A stretch of DNA of 64,000 nucleotides from Streptomyces sp. 840.1 (GTDB lineage: Bacteria > Actinomycetota > Actinomycetes > Streptomycetales > Streptomycetaceae), in assembly GCF_003751445.1 (NCBI RefSeq), contig NZ_RJUU01000001.1, positions 5,001-69,000 of the forward strand. The letters run 5' to 3'. Made by a program: the position numbers and the translations under genes. The notes under the pieces are model-generated. The model did no database searches. It was not told the origin of the DNA and saw only the letters and a list, made by a program, of their open reading frames with translations. Positions 36,179 to 45,535 of this stretch are shown one piece after another; position 1 is the first letter of the stretch; every line of letters begins with the position of its first letter.

Positions 36179-37879
36179 TCAGCCCTGCTGGGTGAGGCGG
36201 GCGATCGCCTCGTCGACGGTGAGCTCCTCGCGCTCGCCGGTGCGGCGGTCCTTGAGCTCCAGGACGCCCTCGGCCGAGCGGCGGCCGGCGACCAGGATCT
36301 GCGGGACGCCGATCAGCTCGGAGTCGGTGAACTTGACGCCGGGCGAGACGCCCGCGCGGTCGTCGACCAGGACGCGCAGACCGGCCGCGTTCAGCTTCTC
36401 GGAGACGTCGAGGGCCAGCTCGGTCTGGAGCGCCTTGCCCGCGGCGACCACGTGCACATCGGCCGGGGCGATCTCACGGGGCCAGCACAGACCCTTGTCG
36501 TCGGCGGTCTGCTCGGCGAGCGCGGCGACGGCGCGGGAGACGCCGATGCCGTACGAGCCCATCGTCACGCGGACGGGCTTGCCCTGCTGGCCGAGGACGT
36601 CCAGGGAGAAGATGTCGGCGTACTTGCGGCCGAGCTGGAAGATGTGGCCGATCTCGATGGCACGGTCCACCTGGAGGCCGGCGCCGCACTTGGGGCAGGG
36701 GTCCCCGGCCTCGACGACCACGACGTCGAGGTAGTCGTCGACCTCGAAGTCACGGCCCGCGACGACGTTCTTCGCGTGCTTGCCGTCCTTGTTGGCACCC
36801 GTGATCCACGCGGTGCCCGAGGCGATGCGCGGGTCGGCGATGTAGCGGACCTTCTCCAGGCCCTGCGGGCCGACGTAGCCGCGCACCAGGTCGGGGCGGC
36901 CGACGAAGTCCTCGGCGGTGACGAGCTCGACGACGGCGGGGGCCAGGTGCTCACCGAGCTTGCCGAGGTCGACCTCGCGGTCACCGGGCACGCCCACGGC
37001 CACGATCTCGCCGTCGACCTTGACCAGGAGGTTCTTCAGGGTGGCGGAGGCCGGCACGCCCAGGTGGGCGGCGAGGGTCTCGATGGTCGGGGTGTCGGGG
37101 GTGTCCAGCTCCTCGACGGGACCGGCCGCCGAGCCGTCGGCCGGGGTGGCGTTGAACGTCACGGCCTCGGTGTTGGCGGCGTAGTCGCAGTTCGGACAGT
37201 CGACGAAGGTGTCCTCGCCGGCGGGCGCGGGCGCCAGGAACTCCTCGGAGGCCGAGCCGCCCATGGCGCCGGAGACCGCGGAGACGATGCGGTGGTCGAG
37301 GCCGAGCCGCTCGAAGATCCGGATGTAGGCGGCGCGGTGCAGCTGGTACGCCTCGGCGAGACCCTCGTCGGTGGTGTCGAAGGAGTACGAGTCCTTCATC
37401 TGGAACTCGCGGCCGCGCAGCACTCCGGCGCGGGGGCGGGCCTCGTCGCGGTACTTGGTCTGGATCTGGTAGAGGATCACCGGCAGGTCCTTGTAGGACG
37501 AGCACATGTCCTTGACGACCTGGGTGAAGATCTCCTCGTGGGTGGGGCCCAGGAGGTAGTCGGCGCCTTTGCGGTCCTTGAGCCGGAACAGCAGGTCGCC
37601 GTACTCGTCGTAGCGGCCGCTCGCCTCGTACGCCTCCTTGGGCAGCAGCGCGGGGAGCAGCACCTCCTGGCCGCCGATGGCGTCCATCTCCTCGCGGACG
37701 ACGCGGCTGACGTTCTCGAGGACCTTCTTGCCCAGCGGCAGCCAGGACCAGATGCCGGCGGCGGTGCGGCGTACGTATCCGGCCCGGACGAGCAGCTTGT
37801 GGTTGAGCGTCTCGGCGTCCGCCGGGTCGTCGCGCAGTGTCTTGATCATCAATCGGGACATGCGCTGGACCTGGGCCAT
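36179..37879 (-). CDS. proS: Prolyl-tRNA synthetase
   Basis: This class II synthetase attaches proline to tRNA-Pro. The 566-residue length matches bacterial-type ProRS with the editing (INS) domain between motifs 2 and 3. It has motif 1 in [16 protein letters not shown], motif 2 in [23 protein letters not shown] (read in part), the YbaK-like insert at about 240-390, motif 3 in [14 protein letters not shown], and an anticodon-binding C-terminus. The start is ATG 37879. It converges with the NmrA gene across the 25-bp hairpin. Confidence 0.97.
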   Translation of the reverse strand: MAQVQRMSRLMIKTLRDDPADAETLNHKLLVRAGYVRRTAAGIWSWLPLGKKVLENVSRVVREEMDAIGGQEVLLPALLPKEAYEASGRYDEYGDLLFRLKDRKGADYLLGPTHEEIFTQVVKDMCSSYKDLPVILYQIQTKYRDEARPRAGVLRGREFQMKDSYSFDTTDEGLAEAYQLHRAAYIRIFERLGLDHRIVSAVSGAMGGSASEEFLAPAPAGEDTFVDCPNCDYAANTEAVTFNATPADGSAAGPVEELDTPDTPTIETLAAHLGVPASATLKNLLVKVDGEIVAVGVPGDREVDLGKLGEHLAPAVVELVTAEDFVGRPDLVRGYVGPQGLEKVRYIADPRIASGTAWITGANKDGKHAKNVVAGRDFEVDDYLDVVVVEAGDPCPKCGAGLQVDRAIEIGHIFQLGRKYADIFSLDVLGQQGKPVRVTMGSYGIGVSRAVAALAEQTADDKGLCWPREIAPADVHVVAAGKALQTELALDVSEKLNAAGLRVLVDDRAGVSPGVKFTDSELIGVPQILVAGRRSAEGVLELKDRRTGEREELTVDEAIARLTQQG

Positions 37880-37952
37880 GGTGAACTCCTGCTCGGAAGG
37901 GTGGTGTGCAGGAGGTTAGCCGGGCGGCACGGGCGGGCGGAAATCGATTCGC

Positions 37953-38528
37953 TCAGCCACGCTCCGCGCGGAGCAGCGGAAGCGGTGCTCCCATGACCGC
38001 GTACGGCTTGGGAGCGCTGGGGAAGAGCACCTGCCGGGCCAGGTCGCGGTAGCCGAGCGAGCGGTACAGACCCCGGGCCGGGCTGTCCGTGTCGATCGCG
38101 GAGAGGATGGAGCGGGGCTGCTCCACGGCGTCGGTGATGGTGGTGATCAGGGTGCGGCCGATCCCGTGGTTCTGGAACTCGGGGTGGACGTGCAGTTCGG
38201 TGATCACGAAGGAGTCGTCGAGCCAGTGCGCGGAGCCGGTGGCGCGCAGGCAGGGCTCGACGACGGTGGACCACCAGTGGCCGCGTTCGTTCGGCATGCC
38301 GTAGACGAAGCCGACGAGCCGGTCGTCCGGGGTGAGGGCGCCGAGCGCGCGGGCGCAGGGGTGGTCGAGGTGTCTGAGGACGATGTGGCGGCGTACTTCG
38401 ATCTCGTCGGGGCCGAGGCCGAAGGCGACGGCCTGGACGGCGAGCGCCTCGTCCACGCGTGCGGCGAGATCGATCGGTCCGATCCGGACGCTGGGTGTGT
38501 GGGGGCCGCCCCCGGAAGCTGCTGCCAT
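37953..38528 (-). CDS. GNAT-family N-acetyltransferase
   Basis: This is a 191-residue protein with the GNAT acetyl-CoA loop in ITELHVHPEFQNHGIGRTLI (Q/RxxGxG/A as QNHGIG). It has the preceding substrate segment WWSTVVEP and a later SPARGLYRSLGY motif. The acceptor substrate is unknown. The start is ATG 38528. It lies between proS and another GNAT gene on the same strand. Confidence 0.88.
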   Translation of the reverse strand: MAAASGGGPHTPSVRIGPIDLAARVDEALAVQAVAFGLGPDEIEVRRHIVLRHLDHPCARALGALTPDDRLVGFVYGMPNERGHWWSTVVEPCLRATGSAHWLDDSFVITELHVHPEFQNHGIGRTLITTITDAVEQPRSILSAIDTDSPARGLYRSLGYRDLARQVLFPSAPKPYAVMGAPLPLLRAERG

Positions 38529-38585
38529 GGACAGACCCTACTGTCCGTGGCGGTGGGCGGGGTACGGGCCGGCGCGGAACGGATC

Positions 38586-38619
38586 GGGGGCCGGGTCAGA
38601 ATTGGGGGCCGGGTCAGAA
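38586..38619. repeat. 16-base direct repeat at the end of the DUF4081-GNAT gene
   Basis: GGGGGCCGGGTCAGAA occurs at 38586-38601 and again at 38604-38619 (period 18). The second copy includes the stop codon of the GNAT gene. It looks like a recent short tandem duplication of the 3' end. Confidence 0.8.
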
Positions 38620-39459
38620 CAGCACGCTCATGAACGCGCCGACCTCGCGGAAGCCGATGCGGCGGTAGGACCTGCGCGCGGGGGTGTTGTAGTCGTTCAC
38701 GTAGAGGCTGACGACCGGGGCGATGTCGGCCAGCGCGTAACGCAGGACGGCTGCCATACCGGCCTCGGAGAGGCCCCGGCCGCGGAACTCGGGGGCGACC
38801 CAGACGCCCTGGATCTGGCAGGCCTGTGCGGTGGTGGCGCCGATCTCGGCCTTGAAGACGACCTTGCCGTCCTCGATGCGGGCGAAGGAGCGGCCGGCGG
38901 CGATGAGCTCCGCGACGCGGGCCTGGTAGAGGAGTCCGCCGTCGCCGGCGAGCGGGGAGATGCCGACCTCCTCGGTGAACATGGCGACGCAGGCCGGCAT
39001 CAGGATGTCCATCTCGTCCTTGCGGACGCGGCGGACCAGTGGATCGGGTGTCACGTCGGCTGCGGGGTTCTCGGTGACCATGAGGGGCTGGTTGGCCCGG
39101 ACCTCGCGGGCGGGGCCCCAGCCCGGTTCGAGGAGCCGCCACAGCTGTGCGGTCGGCTCGGCGGGGCCGACGATCGAGGAGCAGCGGCGGCCGGCCCGGC
39201 GGGCCCGGTCCGCGAAGGCCCTGACGGCTTCGGGGCCGGCGCAGATGGGGACGAGGTTGGCCCCTGAGTAGCACAAGGAGCGCAGCCGCCCGTTGGCGTA
39301 CCAGCCCCACATCTCGCCGCCGAGGCGCCATGGGTCGAGGCCCGCGATCTGGACCCGGGAGGTCACGAAGGCGTTGGCTACTGGTTCGCTCTCCAGCACC
39401 GCGAGCGCGGCGCCGAGGTCGCTGGGTTCGAGGACCCGAGTGGTGGTCTGCGTCAACAC
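38614..39459 (-). CDS. DUF4081-GNAT two-domain acetyltransferase
   Basis: This is a 281-residue protein. The N-terminal half (about 1-125, with LESEPVANAFVTSRVQIAGL and WGWYANGRLRSLCYSGANLVP) fits the DUF4081 domain of actinobacterial GNATs. The C-terminal half has the GNAT motif VWVAPEFRGRGLSEAGMAAVL and the YVNDYNTPARRSYRRIGF end. The substrate is not known. The GTG start at 39459 gives VLTQTTTRVLEPSDL. It lies between ispG and the other GNAT gene. Confidence 0.9.
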   Translation of the reverse strand: MLTQTTTRVLEPSDLGAALAVLESEPVANAFVTSRVQIAGLDPWRLGGEMWGWYANGRLRSLCYSGANLVPICAGPEAVRAFADRARRAGRRCSSIVGPAEPTAQLWRLLEPGWGPAREVRANQPLMVTENPAADVTPDPLVRRVRKDEMDILMPACVAMFTEEVGISPLAGDGGLLYQARVAELIAAGRSFARIEDGKVVFKAEIGATTAQACQIQGVWVAPEFRGRGLSEAGMAAVLRYALADIAPVVSLYVNDYNTPARRSYRRIGFREVGAFMSVLF

Positions 39460-39636
39460 GAGGGGGCCTCACCATGCGGTCTGCTGATTTCCGCACTGTA
39501 CCCAAAGAGGCCGGGAGACGCCGCTCGTGGCCGTGAACAGCTTGCGCGGAACGCGGTGACCTCGCTCACGGACAACGCCCCGCGGAGCTGTGGGCTCCGG
39601 CGGGGCGCTGTCGTGGGTGTCATGGGTGTCATGGGT

Positions 39637-40791
39637 TCAGCTGATGGAGACCTCGGGCTCGCCGGAGGCGATGCCGTCCTTCTCCATCTGTTCGGCGATC
39701 TTGAGGGCTTCCTCGATGAGGGTCTCGACGATCTTCGACTCGGGCACCGTCTTGATGATCTCGCCCTTGACGAAGATCTGGCCCTTGCCGTTGCCGGAGG
39801 CGACGCCGAGGTCGGCCTCGCGGGCCTCGCCGGGGCCGTTGACGACGCAGCCCATCACGGCGACGCGGAGCGGCACCTCCATGCCCTCCAGACCGGCGCT
39901 GACCTGGTCCGCGAGCTTGTACACGTCCACCTGGGCGCGACCGCACGACGGGCAGGACACGATCTCGAGGCGGCGCTGCTTCAGGTTCAGCGACTCCAGG
40001 ATCTGGAGCCCGACCTTGACCTCCTCGGCCGGCGGCGCGGACAGCGAGACGCGGATCGTGTCACCGATGCCCTCGCTGAGCAGGGCGCCGAAGGCAACGG
40101 CGGACTTGATGGTGCCCTGGAAGGCCGGTCCGGCCTCGGTGACGCCGAGGTGGAGGGGGTAGTCGCTCTGCGCGGCGAGCTGGCGGTAGGCGTTGACCAT
40201 CACGACCGGGTCGTTGTGCTTGACCGAGATCTTGATGTCGCGGAAGCCGTGCTCCTCGAAGAGGGACGCCTCCCACAGGGCCGACTCGACGAGCGCCTCG
40301 GGCGTCGCCTTGCCGTACTTCTTCAGCAGTCGCGCGTCCAGCGAACCGGCGTTCACGCCGATCCGGATCGGGGTCCCGGCGTCCTTGGCGGCCCGCGCGA
40401 TCTCCTTCACCTTGTCGTCGAACTGCTTGATGTTGCCCGGGTTCACGCGCACCGCCGCGCAGCCCGCGTCGATCGCCGCGAACACGTACTTCGGCTGGAA
40501 GTGGATGTCCGCGATCACCGGGATCTGCGACTTCCGGGCGATCGTCGCGAGGGCGTCCGCGTCGTCCTGGGTCGGGCACGCCACCCGCACGATCTGACAG
40601 CCGGACGCCGTCAGCTCCGCGATCTGCTGGAGCGTGGCACCGATGTCCGACGTGCGCGTCGTCGTCATGGACTGCACCGAAACCGGCGCGTCCCCGCCGA
40701 CCGCCACCGACCCGACCTGGATCTTGCGGCTGACCCGCCGTACGGCGAGCTGGGTCGGAACGGTAGGCATTCCGAGAGAAATCGCAGTCAT
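39637..40791 (-). CDS. ispG: 4-hydroxy-3-methylbut-2-en-1-yl diphosphate synthase (IspG/GcpE)
   Basis: IspG is the penultimate enzyme of the MEP isoprenoid pathway, a [4Fe-4S] enzyme that opens MEcPP to HMBPP. The 384-residue protein has [27 protein letters not shown] and the cluster cysteines in SCPSCGRAQ and [12 protein letters not shown]. The ATG at 40791 ([12 protein letters not shown]) is the family start. The MEP-pathway partner dxr lies 1.5 kb upstream on the same strand, with the site-2 protease gene between them, as in many actinobacteria. Confidence 0.97.
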   Translation of the reverse strand: MTAISLGMPTVPTQLAVRRVSRKIQVGSVAVGGDAPVSVQSMTTTRTSDIGATLQQIAELTASGCQIVRVACPTQDDADALATIARKSQIPVIADIHFQPKYVFAAIDAGCAAVRVNPGNIKQFDDKVKEIARAAKDAGTPIRIGVNAGSLDARLLKKYGKATPEALVESALWEASLFEEHGFRDIKISVKHNDPVVMVNAYRQLAAQSDYPLHLGVTEAGPAFQGTIKSAVAFGALLSEGIGDTIRVSLSAPPAEEVKVGLQILESLNLKQRRLEIVSCPSCGRAQVDVYKLADQVSAGLEGMEVPLRVAVMGCVVNGPGEAREADLGVASGNGKGQIFVKGEIIKTVPESKIVETLIEEALKIAEQMEKDGIASGEPEVSIS

Positions 40792-40972
40792 GCGCTGAGC
40801 ATCCCCAAGGTTTGGATCAACGTCCCGAGATCGGCGGGCTCCGGCTTTCGAGGTTACGGCACCGAGGACAAGCTGAGGCACACGGCGTCCGGCGTCCGCA
40901 CAAAATGTGGGCCACCGGACGCATCACGCGCATCCGTCGTCACTCGGGGTACATCGGGGGCGTCCGCCCCGG

Positions 40973-42283
40973 TCAGGAGATCTTGACCGGATTGACGACG
41001 TCGGCCACCAGCACGAGCAGCGTGAAGCAGATGAACACTCCGGCGACCACGTAGGCGACGGGCATCAGCTTGGCGACGTCGAAGGGGCCCGGGTCGGGGC
41101 GCTTGAAGACGCGCGCCGCGTTCCGGCGGAGGGCCTCCCACAGGGCTCCCGCGATGTGGCCGCCGTCCAGCGGCAGCAGCGGCAGCATGTTGAAGAGGAA
41201 CAGCGAGAGGTTGAAGCCGGCCAGCAGGAACAGCATCATCGCGATCTGGTTCTGCGCCGGAACGTCCAGCGTCATCACCTCGCCGCCGATCCTGGCCGCG
41301 CCGACGACGCCCACCGGGGAGTCGTCCGCGCGCTCGCCGCCGTCGAAAGCCGCGTTCCAGAGTGCGGGGATCTTGGACGGCAGGGCGATGATCGAGTCGA
41401 CGCCGTTCTCGAACATGTCGCCCATGCGGACGACCGAGTCACCGAAGGAGAGCGGGACGATCTCCGTCTGCGCGGCGAATCCGAGGTAGCCGGCGGAGAC
41501 GAACTTGCCGGGGATCACCTCGCCGTCGGAGTTCTTCTTCGCCACCGCGTTCTTCGCGAGGACGGCGTGCAGGGTCTGTTCCCGGCCGTCGCGCTGGACC
41601 GTGATGGTGGCGGGGCCGATCGTGTCGCGGATCCTGTCGGAGAGCGCGGACCACTCGTCGACCTTCTGGCCGTTGAAGGCGACGATCTTGTCGCCCTCGC
41701 GGAGTCCGGCCGCCTGGGCGGGCGAGACCGGGTCGGACGACTTGCAGGCCTCGCGCTTCTCGCTCTGGGAGATCACGCACTTCTGGACGCCGGCGACCTC
41801 GGTCGTCTGGGTCTGGAACCCGAAGGTCATGGCCACGCCGAGGAAGATCGCGACGGCCAGGATCAGGTTCATGAACGGCCCGGCGAACATGACGATGACG
41901 CGCTTCCACGGCTTGCGCGTATAGAAGAGACGCTTCTCGTCGCCCGGCTCCAGCTCCTCGAAGGCGGCCGACCTGGCGTCCTCGATCATGCCGCGCCACG
42001 GTGACGTGGAGCGTGCCTCGATCCTCCCGTCGGGTCCCGGCGGGAACATCCCGATCATGCGGATGTAGCCGCCCGCCGGGATGGCCTTGAACCCGTACTC
42101 CGTGTCGCCCTTCTTGCGCGACCAGACCGTCGGGCCGAAGCCGACCATGTACTGGGGTACGCGAATGCCGAAGAGCTTCGCGGTGGAGAGGTGTCCCAGT
42201 TCGTGCCAGGCGATGGAGAAGAGCAGCCCGACGACGAAGACGGCGATACCCAGAACGGTCAACAGGACCGACGTCATACTCAT
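40973..42283 (-). CDS. Site-2 protease (RseP/Rip1-like M50 metalloprotease)
   Basis: This is a 436-residue polytopic membrane zinc protease that cuts anti-sigma factors and other substrates within the membrane. It has the active-site motif HELGH (residues 27-31) in the first helix and a PDZ domain (about 185-260, with [17 protein letters not shown]). The second metal motif [12 protein letters not shown] sits in a later helix, and there is a final C-terminal helix. Its start overlaps the dxr stop by 4 bp. It is the probable counterpart of mycobacterial Rip1. Confidence 0.95.
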   Translation of the reverse strand: MSMTSVLLTVLGIAVFVVGLLFSIAWHELGHLSTAKLFGIRVPQYMVGFGPTVWSRKKGDTEYGFKAIPAGGYIRMIGMFPPGPDGRIEARSTSPWRGMIEDARSAAFEELEPGDEKRLFYTRKPWKRVIVMFAGPFMNLILAVAIFLGVAMTFGFQTQTTEVAGVQKCVISQSEKREACKSSDPVSPAQAAGLREGDKIVAFNGQKVDEWSALSDRIRDTIGPATITVQRDGREQTLHAVLAKNAVAKKNSDGEVIPGKFVSAGYLGFAAQTEIVPLSFGDSVVRMGDMFENGVDSIIALPSKIPALWNAAFDGGERADDSPVGVVGAARIGGEVMTLDVPAQNQIAMMLFLLAGFNLSLFLFNMLPLLPLDGGHIAGALWEALRRNAARVFKRPDPGPFDVAKLMPVAYVVAGVFICFTLLVLVADVVNPVKIS

Positions 42284-43533
42284 GCGCGCGCCTCCGCTGC
42301 GGCCTCGGCCGTGAGTTCCCGGGCCCGGGTCCGTGCCCAGGCCTCCGCTTCAAGGACGTCCGCGACGGTCAGTGAAGTTCCCGCCGGGGGCGTTCCGTGT
42401 TCGGCCACCACCGCGGTGACGGTGTCCATGATGCCGTTGAACGCCAGCCGTCCGGACAGGAACGCGTCGACGCACTCCTCGTTGGCGGCGTTGAACACCG
42501 CCGGGGCGGTGCCGCCCAGGGTGCCCACGTGCCGGGCCAGGCCGACGGACGGGAACGCCTCGGTGTCCAGCGGGAAGAACTCCCAGGACGAGGCCTTCGT
42601 CCAGTCGAACGCGGGGGCGGCGTCGGGGACGCGCTGCGGCCAGCCGAGGCCGATGGCGATCGGGCCGCCCATGTCGGGCGGGGTGGCCTGGGCGAGCGTC
42701 GAGCCGTCGGTGAACTCCACCATGGAGTGCACATAGGACTGGGGGTGGACCACGACCTCGATCCGGTCGAAGGGGATGTCGTAGAGGAGGTGCGCCTCGA
42801 TGACCTCCAGCCCCTTGTTGACCAGGGTCGCGGAGTTGATCGTGATGACCGGGCCCATGGCCCAGGTCGGGTGCGCGAGCGCCTGCTCCTTCGTGACGCC
42901 CGCCAGCTCGCTCCTGGTGCGTCCGCGGAACGGGCCGCCGGACGCGGTGACGACGAGCTTGCGCACGTCGTCGCGCTTGCCGGCCGCCAGCGCCTGGAAG
43001 AGCGCGGCGTGCTCGGAGTCGACCGGGATGATCTGGCCCGGGGCGGCCAGCTCCTTGACGAGCGGACCGCCGACGATCAGCGACTCCTTGTTGGCCAGTG
43101 CCAGGGTGCGGCCCGCCCTGAGCGCGGCCAGCGTGGGCGCCAGGCCGATCGAGCCGGTGATCCCGTTGAGCACCGTGTGGCAGTCGCCGGCGGCCAGCTC
43201 GGTGGCCGCGTCCGGACCGGCCAGGATCTCGGGGAGCTGTTCTCCGGCCCCGTACCGCCCGCTCAGCGCGTCGCGCAGGGCGGGCACCGCCTCGGGAGCG
43301 GCGACCGCGACCGTGCGCACCCGCAGGCGGTGGGCCTGCTCGGCGAGGAGGGCCACCCGGCCGCCCGCCGCCGAGAGCGCGGTGACACGGAAGCGGGCGG
43401 GGTTGCGCAGTACCAGGTCGATGGCCTGGGTGCCGATGGACCCGGTGGAGCCGAGGATGACGAGATCCCGGCGTCCTTCCACGGCGTCGAAGACGAGGTG
43501 CGGGTCTGCCAGGGGGGCGGGGCTGTCGCTCAT
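42280..43533 (-). CDS. dxr: 1-deoxy-D-xylulose 5-phosphate reductoisomerase
   Basis: Dxr (IspC) converts DXP to MEP, the first committed MEP-pathway step. The 417-residue protein has the NADPH loop [26 protein letters not shown], the metal/substrate segment [15 protein letters not shown] and ASGGPFRGR. The ATG at 43533 ([11 protein letters not shown]) was chosen over an upstream start because the MEP synthase core begins shortly after. It is coupled to the site-2 protease gene and near ispG. Confidence 0.97.
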   Translation of the reverse strand: MSDSPAPLADPHLVFDAVEGRRDLVILGSTGSIGTQAIDLVLRNPARFRVTALSAAGGRVALLAEQAHRLRVRTVAVAAPEAVPALRDALSGRYGAGEQLPEILAGPDAATELAAGDCHTVLNGITGSIGLAPTLAALRAGRTLALANKESLIVGGPLVKELAAPGQIIPVDSEHAALFQALAAGKRDDVRKLVVTASGGPFRGRTRSELAGVTKEQALAHPTWAMGPVITINSATLVNKGLEVIEAHLLYDIPFDRIEVVVHPQSYVHSMVEFTDGSTLAQATPPDMGGPIAIGLGWPQRVPDAAPAFDWTKASSWEFFPLDTEAFPSVGLARHVGTLGGTAPAVFNAANEECVDAFLSGRLAFNGIMDTVTAVVAEHGTPPAGTSLTVADVLEAEAWARTRARELTAEAAAEARA

Positions 43534-43669
43534 GCCCCCCATTGTTGCCGCATCCGCTGTGTGCGTGGGTACGGAGTCCCGCACACCGTGCCTGCCTGTC
43601 CCCATTCGCCGGGTTCCCCTCGCTCGTCGCGCTCCGGCCGCCGCCCGGCCCCGCCGTGTGCCGGTGGCG

Positions 43670-44164
43670 TCAGAAATGCGTGGTCACGCCGAACTCGGCG
43701 CGCAGCCCGGCCATGTCGTGGAGGTCGGCCGGGCCGGGATCGTACCCCTGGTGGAACTCGATCTGCTGCCGGACCGAGATGCAGCGCACCGGTGTCCCGC
43801 CGATGGTGCCGGTGACGAAGCACTCCGCCGGGTAGCGGAAGGGCTCCTGCGGATCCAGTGACGACTGGACGGCCGAGCCGTCGGGGGCGAACCGCAGGGG
43901 GTGCAGGTCGATTTCGGTGCCGGCGGGGTGGCTGAGGACGAACCGTGCCGGACGCCAGTCGAGGGTCTGGGTGTAGCCGGCGGCCGTCAGGGCGGCGAGG
44001 AGGGCGGGTTCCTGCTCCTCGCGGTGCAGCAGGTCGAGGTCCCGGTGCTCGCGGGTCTCGGCCCCGATCAGGGCGTCGACGCCCCAGCCGCCGGCGATCA
44101 CCACGTCCGTACCGGCCTCGCGCAGCACCGACAGGACGGACAGCACTTCGGCGGTGGACATCAT
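43670..44164 (-). CDS. LinA/Lnu-like nucleotidyltransferase
   Basis: This is a 164-residue protein with the small-nucleotidyltransferase pattern IAGGWGVDALIGAETREHRDLDLL (spans about 23-46, GG...D and DLDL metal Asps). A conserved EIDLHPLRF segment and an RQQIEFHQGYDP end complete the family pattern. This matches the lincosamide/aminoglycoside adenylyltransferase-like family (PF10706). It could modify an antibiotic or an endogenous metabolite. Start codons ATG 44164 and 44161 are adjacent, and the ribosome site is weak. It lies between aroA-like and dxr genes on the same strand. Confidence 0.85.
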   Translation of the reverse strand: MMSTAEVLSVLSVLREAGTDVVIAGGWGVDALIGAETREHRDLDLLHREEQEPALLAALTAAGYTQTLDWRPARFVLSHPAGTEIDLHPLRFAPDGSAVQSSLDPQEPFRYPAECFVTGTIGGTPVRCISVRQQIEFHQGYDPGPADLHDMAGLRAEFGVTTHF

Positions 44165-44195
44165 GGGCGGAGCCTAGTGGCGCGCGCCCACCGGT

Positions 44196-45449
44196 TCACG
44201 GGCTTTGCGTGAGGTGCGCCGCGAAGGCGGCGAACTCCTCGTGGAAGCGGGGGTACGTCTTGCGTACGCAGCCGGGGTCGTCGCAAGTGAGGCCGGGGGT
44301 GCGCAGGGCGGCGACGGCGAAGGACATGACGATGCGGTGGTCGCCGTGGGTGGCGATCTTGGCGGCGCGCGGGGTGCCGGGCCGGATCTCGATCCAGTCG
44401 GGGCCGGTCCCTACGGTGATGCCCATCCGCCGCAGGTTCGCGGCGCACGCCTCCAGCCGGTCGCACTCCTTGACCCTGGTGTTGCCGACGTCCTCGATGC
44501 GTACCGGCCCGGAGGCGTACGGGGCGATCGCCGCCAGCGTCGGCATGGTGTCGGAGATGTCGCGCATGTTGACGGTGAGGCCGTGGAGCTTCCCGGTGGA
44601 GCGGACCGTGGTGGAGTCGGCGGTCGTACGCACCTCGGCGCCCATCCGGCTCAGTACGCCGACGAACCCCAGGTCCCCCTGGAGGGCGCCCGCGCCGAGT
44701 CCGGGGACGGTGACCTCGCCGCCGGTGACTGCGGCGGCGGCGAAGAAGTAGCTCGCGGTGGAGGCGTCCGGCTCGACCGCGTAGGTGGTGGCCCGGTAGC
44801 CGCCGGGCGGCACGGTGAAGACGTTGCCGCCGGGGCCGCCGCGGGTGACCTCGACGCCGAAGGCGCGCATCATCGCCAGGGTGATCTCGATGTAGGGCGC
44901 CGACACCAGTTCGGTGACGGTGATCCGGAGTCCGGTCTCCGTGAGCGGGCCGAGCATCAGCAGCGCGGTGAGGTACTGGCTGGACTGCCCGGCGTCCAGG
45001 GTCAGTTCGCCGCCCCTGATGCCGGCGGCCCTGATCCGCAGCGGGTGGTGGCCCTCGGCCTCCTCGTGGTGGAGGTCGACGCCGAGGAAGCGCAGCGCCT
45101 CGGTGAGCGGGGCGAGGGGGCGGCGGCGCATCTGGGCGGAGGCGTCGAAGCGGTAGCTGCCCCGGGCTCCGGCCGCGGCGAGGGCAGGCAGGAAGCGGGC
45201 GGTGGTCGCGCCGTCACGGCAGTAGATGTCGGCCTCGGTGGCGGCGGGCCCGGCGGGGCGGCCCTCGATCCGCCATTGGTCCGGCTCCTGGACCACCTGG
45301 TAGCCGAGGCCGGTGAGCCCCTGCGCAAAGCCTTCGGTGTCGTCCGAGCTGAGCGGACGCAGGAGGGTGCTGGTGCCGTTCGCGGCGGCGGCCAGGAACA
45401 GGGCGCGCGCGGTGACGGACTTGGAACCGGGGACGTGGATGACGGTCAC
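44196..45449 (-). CDS. AroA-family 3-phosphoshikimate 1-carboxyvinyltransferase (divergent EPSP synthase)
   Basis: This is a 417-residue EPSP synthase homologue (shikimate pathway: PEP plus shikimate-3-phosphate). Catalytic landmarks are present: PGSKSVTARA (Lys10, Arg15), the DISDTMPTLAA Asp, RVKECDRLEA Glu/Arg, and GDHRIVMS. The PEP loop, normally GNAGTxxRP or GLAGTxxRF, reads CRDGATTARFL (77-87). Ala81 therefore stands where Gly96 of E. coli EPSPS should be. It may be a second, special-purpose AroA, since Streptomyces usually carry a separate aroA elsewhere. The start is GTG 45449. Confidence 0.88.
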   Translation of the reverse strand: MTVIHVPGSKSVTARALFLAAAANGTSTLLRPLSSDDTEGFAQGLTGLGYQVVQEPDQWRIEGRPAGPAATEADIYCRDGATTARFLPALAAAGARGSYRFDASAQMRRRPLAPLTEALRFLGVDLHHEEAEGHHPLRIRAAGIRGGELTLDAGQSSQYLTALLMLGPLTETGLRITVTELVSAPYIEITLAMMRAFGVEVTRGGPGGNVFTVPPGGYRATTYAVEPDASTASYFFAAAAVTGGEVTVPGLGAGALQGDLGFVGVLSRMGAEVRTTADSTTVRSTGKLHGLTVNMRDISDTMPTLAAIAPYASGPVRIEDVGNTRVKECDRLEACAANLRRMGITVGTGPDWIEIRPGTPRAAKIATHGDHRIVMSFAVAALRTPGLTCDDPGCVRKTYPRFHEEFAAFAAHLTQSP

Positions 45450-45535
45450 GGGCCCCCATCCTGCCGTGCCGCGCGCGAGGGCGGCGAGGCGCGTCCAGCG
45501 GGTGGACGTGCCTCGCCGCCCCGGGCGTCAGCGGC

